Shown: positions 6,274-9,824 of the stretch, piece by piece
Position numbering within the stretch: the stretch's first letter is position 1
Layout of the letters: the number at the start of each line of letters is the position of its first letter
NCBI RefSeq assembly: GCF_901212495.1
Contig: NZ_CAAKNY010000008.1
Location: 1-9,824 of the forward strand
DNA length: 9,824 nucleotides
Reading direction: 5' to 3'
Source: Collinsella aerofaciens
Lineage (GTDB): Bacteria > Actinomycetota > Coriobacteriia > Coriobacteriales > Coriobacteriaceae
Position numbers and translations under genes: made by a program
The notes under the pieces: model-generated
What the model saw: the letters and a program-made list of their open reading frames with translations, nothing else
What the model was told of the DNA's origin: nothing
Database searches by the model: none

Positions 6274-7581
6274 TTATGCGATACCAAAGACACCGAGGAT
6301 GGACTTGATGGCCATGAAGAAGAAGCCGGTGACGACGGTGTCGACGTCGGTGCAGGTCATGTTCACGAAGCCAATCTGAGCGAGCATCGGGGACAGGAGC
6401 GCAGGCAGGATCATGATGAAGATACCGTGGAAGATGCAGCCGATGATGGCGCCGCGACGACCGTCGATGGCGTTACCGAAGATACCAGCAGTGCCGCCGG
6501 CGAAGAAGTTGGACATAACGCCGGGGATGACGAGGGTGCCCATGAAGCCGGTGATAGCCATGCCGATCAGCGAGCCAAGCGTGGTGAACACAAAGCCGAA
6601 GATAACGGCATTAGGGGCATAGGTGAACAGAACAGGGCAGTCCAGAGCGGGGCGTGCATCGGGAACGAGCTTCATCGAGATGCCCTGGAAGGCAGGGACG
6701 AGCTCGGCGAGCAGCAGGCGGACGCCGGCGAGCAGGACGTACAGACCAACGACGAACTGCATGGCCTGGAGGAAAGCGTAGACCATGTAGTTGGTGGCGC
6801 CGCAGTAGTCAGCAGCAGCAGCGGGGCCAGCGAAAGCAGCGACGACCAGGTAGAAAACGATCATGACCAGGCCGACTGCAGCGTAAGTATCCTGGAGGAA
6901 GGACAGGGACTGCGGAATCTCGAGGTCCTCGGTGGACTTGGACTCCTTGCCGCCGGCGAGCTTCTTGGTGATGCTCGCGACAAGAGCGGTGAACATATAG
7001 CCAAAGGTGCAGAAGTGACCCAGGGCTATGTCATCGGACTCGGTGATCTTGCGGACAACGGGCTGAGCGAAGGCAGGCATGAGGGTAGCGAAGGCACCAC
7101 CGACGATGGAGCTCACGACGATCAGGGGGATACCGCGCATGCCGCAGAAGAAGGCGAACACGACGCAGAGCGTGGACTCCCATAGAAGGGCCTGGCCAGT
7201 CAGGAACACATACTTAAACTTGGTGAAACGAGCGAGGATGATGTTCACCACGAAGATGCCAGCGAGGCAGATGGCGATCTCGGAACCAAGGCCGAGGTCG
7301 GTCATTGCCTGACCGTTAATGCCCTCGATGGAAGCGACGACGGCGGTCATGCCATTGAAGCCGAAGGCAGAGTTGAACATATCACCAAAGTAGGCAAGAG
7401 AGCCCTGCATGACGCTTGAGCCAGCGGCCAGAACAAGGAAGCCGAGCATCGTCTTAAACGTGCCGAGCAGCACGTCGTTGACTGACTTCTTCTGAAGCAC
7501 AAGGCCCAGGCAGGCGACGAGACCGATAACAACAGCGGCCTGCGTCAGGATGTTATTGATAATAAACTCAAGAACAGCCAT
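6274..7581 (-). CDS. ulaA: PTS sugar transporter subunit IIC, ascorbate (UlaA) family
   Basis: The 435-residue polytopic membrane protein is the permease subunit that moves the sugar across the membrane for phosphorylation by IIB. It matches the UlaA/SgaT family: KKSVNDVLLGTFKTMLGFLVLAAGS near the N-terminus (31-55), IALGHFCTFGY (185-195, with the conserved His189), VRLLLAELVPAFQGISMKLVP (287-307) and ALDCPVLFTYAPNAVIFGF (312-330, with the conserved Asp314). Many hydrophobic segments of about 20 residues cover the chain. The symbol marks the family and does not claim ascorbate as substrate, since no ascorbate-catabolism genes are nearby. I chose the start at 7581 because AAGGGG sits about 8 bases upstream; the frame continues to 7617 but MAVLEF is the usual kind of start. 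IIB lies 53 bases upstream, and a terminator follows. Confidence 0.93.
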   Translation of the reverse strand: MAVLEFIINNILTQAAVVIGLVACLGLVLQKKSVNDVLLGTFKTMLGFLVLAAGSSVMQGSLAYFGDMFNSAFGFNGMTAVVASIEGINGQAMTDLGLGSEIAICLAGIFVVNIILARFTKFKYVFLTGQALLWESTLCVVFAFFCGMRGIPLIVVSSIVGGAFATLMPAFAQPVVRKITESDDIALGHFCTFGYMFTALVASITKKLAGGKESKSTEDLEIPQSLSFLQDTYAAVGLVMIVFYLVVAAFAGPAAAADYCGATNYMVYAFLQAMQFVVGLYVLLAGVRLLLAELVPAFQGISMKLVPDARPALDCPVLFTYAPNAVIFGFVFTTLGSLIGMAITGFMGTLVIPGVMSNFFAGGTAGIFGNAIDGRRGAIIGCIFHGIFIMILPALLSPMLAQIGFVNMTCTDVDTVVTGFFFMAIKSILGVFGIA

Positions 7582-7583
7582 GT

Positions 7584-7613
7584 TGTACACCCCTTTTTTC
7601 ATGTACATTTCTA
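7584..7613 (-). promoter_or_regulatory. Paired TGTACA sites and shared 11-mer before PTS IIC
   Basis: Two copies of the 6-bp palindrome TGTACA (7584-7589 and 7602-7607) are 18 bases apart in the short gap between IIB and IIC, flanking the IIC ribosome binding site. The second is part of GTACATTTCTA (7603-7613), the reverse complement of the TAGAAATGTAC seen upstream of the FSA-like gene (3437-3447). The site could be an internal operator for the GntR regulator. It is short and unproven, and the first copy overlaps the space next to the start codon, so chance or translation constraints could explain it. Confidence 0.3.
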
Positions 7614-7634
7614 TCAATCTAGGCGAAAAGACCC

Positions 7635-7940
7635 TTACTCTAGGACGCCCATCTCCTTGAGCACCGGAGTCAACTTCTCCTCGATTTCCTTCTTATCGAC
7701 AAGACGCTTAAGGAACACGCAGGGAAGACCGGTGTTGTAGCTCTCGATCTGCGTCTTGAAGTTTTCGGCAGCAACAATCATGTCAAAGCCCTTGGAGGCA
7801 CCCGCGGCGCTGGAAACACTGTCGTGGTCCATCTTGCACTGAACCCCGAGCTTCTTCATAACCTGCTCAATAGCCATCTGGCAGGCAAAGCTGCTTCCAA
7901 GACCATTGCCGCAGCAGCACAAAATCTTGACCATGTTCAT
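7635..7940 (-). CDS. ulaB: PTS sugar transporter subunit IIB (lactose/ascorbate-type, UlaB-like)
   Basis: The 101-residue cytoplasmic phosphocarrier takes phosphate from IIA on a cysteine and passes it to the sugar bound by IIC. The phosphocysteine loop is at the N-terminus: VKILCCCGNGLGSS, with Cys10 (directly before GNG) the expected active residue. Cys8 and Cys9 precede it, an unusual triple cysteine. The rest fits the small alpha/beta IIB fold, including GFDMIVAAENF. Two start codons are possible, ATG at 7940 (MNMVKI) and at 7934 (MVKI). Both have an AGGA at 6-7 bases because the purine run upstream is repeated, so the choice is uncertain by two residues. The frame extends further to 8012 but that part is unlike the family. 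It lies between IIA and IIC in the same operon. Confidence 0.9.
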   Translation of the reverse strand: MNMVKILCCCGNGLGSSFACQMAIEQVMKKLGVQCKMDHDSVSSAAGASKGFDMIVAAENFKTQIESYNTGLPCVFLKRLVDKKEIEEKLTPVLKEMGVLE

Positions 7941-7952
7941 TTCCTTTCCTTT

Positions 7953-7968
7953 TGGGGCACGCGCCCCA
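7953..7968 (-). other. GC-rich hairpin between IIA and IIB genes
   Basis: TGGGGC (7953-7958) and GCCCCA (7963-7968) form a 6-bp stem with a 4-base loop, just upstream of the purine-rich IIB ribosome binding site. No U-run follows on the minus strand, so it is not a standard terminator. It could affect IIB translation or mark an RNA processing point that balances IIA and IIB levels. This is inferred from position only. Confidence 0.4.
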
Positions 7969-8023
7969 CCTCGGGTTAATTGCGAGCGAATACATGGACT
8001 TGCCCGCACCAAGCGGCACTGTT

Positions 8024-8473
8024 TTACGCCGCCGCACCCATAAATTCCTGATAAATCTCGTCGGCGTCATCTGAAGCGACGATTTGCGCAATCTTGTCTT
8101 CATCCATAAAGATGCCGGCAAGTACCTGCATGGCCTCGATATGAGAATTAGAATCCTCGGCCGCAAGTGCGACCAGGAGACGAACATCAAAGCTGTCTTC
8201 CGAGAACTTAACGGGCTTCTTCAGGACCGTCACGGCAAGTTGACCTTTAATGCAGCCGTCTTCGGGGCGACCGTGAATCAGCGCGACGTCTTCGGTGAGC
8301 ACGTAGTAGGGACCCATCTCGTTTGTGGCGCGGATGATCTCATCCGCATAGCGATCCTCGACGTAACCGCCCTCACTGAGCGGGGCGATCGCAAGTTTGA
8401 TCGCGTCCTGCCAGGAATCGACAGAATCGGCAAGGCGAACGTTTTCGCGCTTGAGCATCTCCGTAATCTGCAT
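8024..8473 (-). CDS. ulaC: PTS sugar transporter subunit IIA (fructose/mannitol fold, UlaC-like)
   Basis: The 149-residue cytoplasmic protein accepts phosphate from HPr on a histidine and hands it to IIB. The active-site histidine is His67 in ALIHGRPEDG, the equivalent of the family PHARPE motif. Nearby are YADEIIRATNEMGPYYVLTEDVAL (42-65) and the C-terminal DIYQEFMG-like helix typical of the PTS_EIIA_2 domain. The length (about 150) fits a single-domain UlaC-type IIA with no fused HPr or regulatory domain. GAGG lies 7 bases before the ATG. The aldolase gene ends only 15 bases upstream, so the two are certainly co-transcribed. The IIB gene follows after about 83 bases that include a small hairpin. 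Confidence 0.92.
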   Translation of the reverse strand: MQITEMLKRENVRLADSVDSWQDAIKLAIAPLSEGGYVEDRYADEIIRATNEMGPYYVLTEDVALIHGRPEDGCIKGQLAVTVLKKPVKFSEDSFDVRLLVALAAEDSNSHIEAMQVLAGIFMDEDKIAQIVASDDADEIYQEFMGAAA

Positions 8474-8488
8474 CGGTGCGCCTCGTCC

Positions 8489-9340
8489 CTAAGCGACGAT
8501 ATTCTTGAACAGGCTGATGCGGTGCTCGACAACCTCTTCGACGGCCTTCTGAGCAGGCATAACCATGTTACGGTTGGAGGCGTTCTCCTTGAGCTCGTCA
8601 TAGCACTGCTTGGAGGTCTTGTTCCAGTTGACGAGCAGATCGGTGCCAACATTGAACTTGCGGATACCCAGGTCGATGACGTGACGGACGTCCTCATCCT
8701 TAACACCGGTGCCGCCGTGGATAACCAGGGGGAAACCATTCACGGCATCGCGGATCTTCTCGAGCTGATCGAAGGAGATGTTGGTCTTGGACTTGTACTG
8801 ACCATGGTTGGTACCGATAGCGACGGCGAGCGCGTCGATGCCAGTCTTCTCGATAAACTCAACAGCCTGCTCGGGGTCGGTGTAGCGCACATCGGCATCG
8901 GCCACGGCGACGCCGTCCTCGGTACCGCCAACGGTGCCGAGCTCGGCCTCGACAGAAGCGCCATGAGCCTGAGCCATCTCGACGATGCGCTTGGTGCCAA
9001 GGATGTTCTCCTTGAAGGGAAGCGCGGAACCGTCGAACATCACCGAGCTGTAACCAGCTTCGAGAGCCTTGCGGATCTCGTCGAAGTTCTTGGCGTGATC
9101 AAGGTGAAGAACGACGTTCACGCCGTACTCCTCGGCCATGGACTCGCACACGGCAACCAGGTTGCGATGACCAACGTAGCTAGCGGTGCCCTCGGAGGTC
9201 TGGATAATCACGGGGGTGTGCAGGCGAGCTGCGACGCGGATGATCGACGGGCACATCTCGAGGTTGTGAGTGTTGAAAGCGCCAACGGCCATGTTGAGCT
9301 GGTTGGCCTCTGCCAGGACTTCACGCAGGGTTACGTACAT
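8489..9340 (-). CDS. fba: Class II (zinc) fructose/tagatose-bisphosphate aldolase, GatY/KbaY-like
   Basis: The 283-residue protein is a zinc-dependent class II aldolase that cleaves a ketose (bis)phosphate to dihydroxyacetone phosphate and an aldehyde. Visible residues: AVGAFNTHNLEM (18-29), HLDHAKNFD (79-87, catalytic Asp81 and zinc ligand His82), SSVMFDGSALPF (98-109), VEAELGTVGG (130-139), the zinc His179 in AIGTNHGQY and His208 in LVIHGGTG, then the phosphate-binding NVGTD (230-234). Length and the N-terminal text resemble GatY/KbaY tagatose-bisphosphate aldolases (about 284) more than long FbaA enzymes. Other class II members (such as IolJ or ketose-1-phosphate aldolases) cannot be excluded. 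The start has AGGAGG 8 bases upstream. It is the first gene of the aldolase-PTS operon and is preceded by a structured leader and operator-like repeats. Confidence 0.92.
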   Translation of the reverse strand: MYVTLREVLAEANQLNMAVGAFNTHNLEMCPSIIRVAARLHTPVIIQTSEGTASYVGHRNLVAVCESMAEEYGVNVVLHLDHAKNFDEIRKALEAGYSSVMFDGSALPFKENILGTKRIVEMAQAHGASVEAELGTVGGTEDGVAVADADVRYTDPEQAVEFIEKTGIDALAVAIGTNHGQYKSKTNISFDQLEKIRDAVNGFPLVIHGGTGVKDEDVRHVIDLGIRKFNVGTDLLVNWNKTSKQCYDELKENASNRNMVMPAQKAVEEVVEHRISLFKNIVA

Positions 9341-9372
9341 AGTGTTTGCCTCCTGTTGTCTCCACTGGATGT

Positions 9373-9416
9373 ATCAAGTGGCGACCGCACAGGGGGTGCC
9401 GGTCGCCGTCCTTGAT
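9373..9416 (-). promoter_or_regulatory. Long leader hairpin upstream of the aldolase-PTS operon
   Basis: On the minus strand ATCAAG pairs with CTTGAT (9416-9411 with 9378-9373), GGCGACCG with CGGTCGCC (9407-9400 with 9387-9380), and, after one bulged base, CAC with GTG around a five-base C-rich loop. That gives about 17 pairs with one small internal loop, ending some 30 bases before the aldolase start codon. An alternative stem CCTTG/CAAGG (9427-9423 with 9414-9410) uses the same CAAG strand, so the two folds exclude each other. No U-run follows the large stem. I read it as an mRNA leader structure or a recessed-operator palindrome; it matches no riboswitch class that I recognise. Confidence 0.55.
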
Positions 9417-9433
9417 CGACAACAAGGTTATCA

Positions 9434-9475
9434 CAAACGTCCGTATATTCGGTTATACGAATGATATTTCGTTTG
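9434..9475. promoter_or_regulatory. Overlapping palindromes, probable operator of the aldolase-PTS operon
   Basis: Two inverted repeats overlap: CGTATA (9442-9447) with TATACG (9454-9459), and ACGAA (9457-9461) with TTCGT (9468-9472), each with a 6-base spacer. They are framed by CAAACG (9434-9439) and CGTTTG (9470-9475). A -10-like TATAAC reads on the minus strand inside the palindromes (9457-9452), though I see no good -35. This layout suits a repressor, such as the GntR protein encoded at 3502-4239, covering the promoter. Symmetry is seen; the binding protein is inferred. Confidence 0.5.
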
Positions 9476-9489
9476 AATTGTCCTCTGCA

Positions 9490-9521
9490 GACCGTTCGCC
9501 GGCCAATTTCGACCGTTTGCC
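9490..9521 (-). promoter_or_regulatory. 11-bp direct repeats, 21 bp apart, upstream of the operon promoter
   Basis: GACCGTTCGCC (9490-9500) and GACCGTTTGCC (9511-9521) differ at one base and are spaced exactly 21 bases start to start, two helical turns. On the transcribed strand they read GGCRAACGGTC, and their core resembles the CAAACG words at the nearby palindromes. The position upstream of the likely promoter and the same-face spacing suit a dimeric activator. No such protein is encoded in the window apart from the GntR regulator. Confidence 0.4.
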
Positions 9522-9533
9522 CGCAACCAAATA

Positions 9534-9560
9534 GGGCGCCCGCAACCTATGCGGGTGCCC
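9534..9560. terminator. GC-rich hairpin, possible terminator between neighbouring units
   Basis: GGGCGCCCGC (9534-9543) pairs with GCGGGTGCCC (9551-9560) with one G-T wobble and a 7-base loop. The flanks are TTGTCTGG on the plus side and TATTTGG on the minus side, both only weakly U-rich. It could terminate a minus-strand transcript entering from the right, insulating the aldolase-PTS promoter. The gene it would serve lies outside the window. Confidence 0.45.
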
Positions 9561-9675
9561 TTGTCTGGTCAGACGCCTCGAAATAAGACGACATGTCCGT
9601 TTTAGATAAACGAGCGTTGATGGCGATGGAATTCTGCCATGATCTTGCGCCGAGCTTATTCATTGAAGCCTCTGG

Positions 9676-9785
9676 CGGAAAGTCCAGCCCAGAATAGACG
9701 CTCAGAATGGGACAGACTTTCCGCTTGAAGTCCCAGCCGGAAAGCCTATCCCGGAATGAGCCTCCAGAGTGGGACACACTTTCCG
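9676..9785. repeat. Palindromic repeat array B (same family as array A)
   Basis: Four units of the GGGAYRNRCTTTCCG family alternate in orientation: inverted at 9676-9690, forward at 9709-9723, inverted at 9738-9752 and forward at 9771-9785. Same-orientation copies are exactly 62 bases apart, as in array A (2429-2567). Gaps alternate 18 and 14 bases between units. A fifth inverted unit would fall near 9800, where only a much altered CGGAC...GGACC segment is present. The rest of the gene-free stretch, 9561-9675 and 9786-9824, shows no gene that I can support; a short open frame across the array is best explained by chance. Confidence 0.85.
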
Positions 9786-9824
9786 CATGAGACCGGGACT
9801 GCGGACAAAAAGTTGGACCGTCAA

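Noticed and set aside
6094..7185. A 363-codon plus-strand open frame opposite PTS IIC
   Set aside because: Its translation is Asp/Glu/Gly-rich mirror text of membrane codons and it crosses the terminator at 6189-6230, so it is a shadow of the IIC gene.
6274..8473. Ascorbate utilisation operon
   Set aside because: The transporter is of the UlaABC family, but none of the lactonase, decarboxylase or epimerase genes is present; aldolases are found instead.
8084..9415. A 443-codon plus-strand open frame opposite PTS IIA and the class II aldolase
   Set aside because: Both minus-strand genes have full catalytic motifs and good ribosome sites. The plus frame has no motif and runs across their operon junction.
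9547..9777. A 76-codon minus-strand open frame at the right edge
   Set aside because: Most of it is translation of the palindromic repeat array B and the neighbouring hairpin, and it has no family signal.

Overview
The window looks like a chromosomal segment of a Gram-positive actinobacterium of the class Coriobacteriia, most likely Collinsella or a close relative. The reasons are moderately high GC, strong GGAGG-type ribosome binding sites, a fused HisZ-HisG protein, PTS-based sugar uptake, and short palindromic GGGA...CTTTCCG repeats between operons. The genus is a judgement from gene content and style; no search was run. Every gene I can support is on the minus strand, so transcription runs from high to low coordinates.

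Left part (1-2353): the start of a histidine biosynthesis operon. A 571-residue protein joins the HisZ regulatory subunit to the short-form HisG catalytic subunit (571-2286). It is followed by the N-terminal 155 codons of hisD, which runs off the window (1-465). A perfect 12-bp hairpin lies just upstream of hisZ-hisG.

Middle and right part (2705-9340): a sugar-catabolic cluster. In transcription order it contains a GatY/KbaY-like class II aldolase, then PTS IIA, IIB and IIC of the ascorbate (UlaCBA) family, a terminator, a small TPR protein, and a P-loop kinase fused to deoxyribose-phosphate aldolase (DERA). A GntR/HutC-type repressor and a fructose-6-phosphate aldolase/transaldolase-like enzyme complete it. 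Three mechanistically different aldolases (zinc class II, FSA-type Schiff base, DERA-type Schiff base) sit in one locus with one transporter and one regulator. None of the ascorbate-pathway genes (lactonase, decarboxylase, epimerases) is present, so the substrate is probably not ascorbate. The likely flow is uptake and phosphorylation by the PTS followed by aldol cleavage to triose- and aldehyde-level products. The real sugar cannot be read from the sequence.

Between genes: two long gene-free stretches (2287-2704 and 9341-9824) bracket the catabolic cluster. Both carry the same array of alternately inverted 15-bp units with a 62-bp period. The right stretch also holds a strong leader hairpin with a competing alternative fold, two overlapping operator-like palindromes, and a pair of 11-bp direct repeats 21 bp apart. 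An 11-bp word (TAGAAATGTAC) is shared by the regions upstream of the FSA-like gene and the PTS IIC gene, with a looser match upstream of the GntR gene, and is a candidate regulator site.
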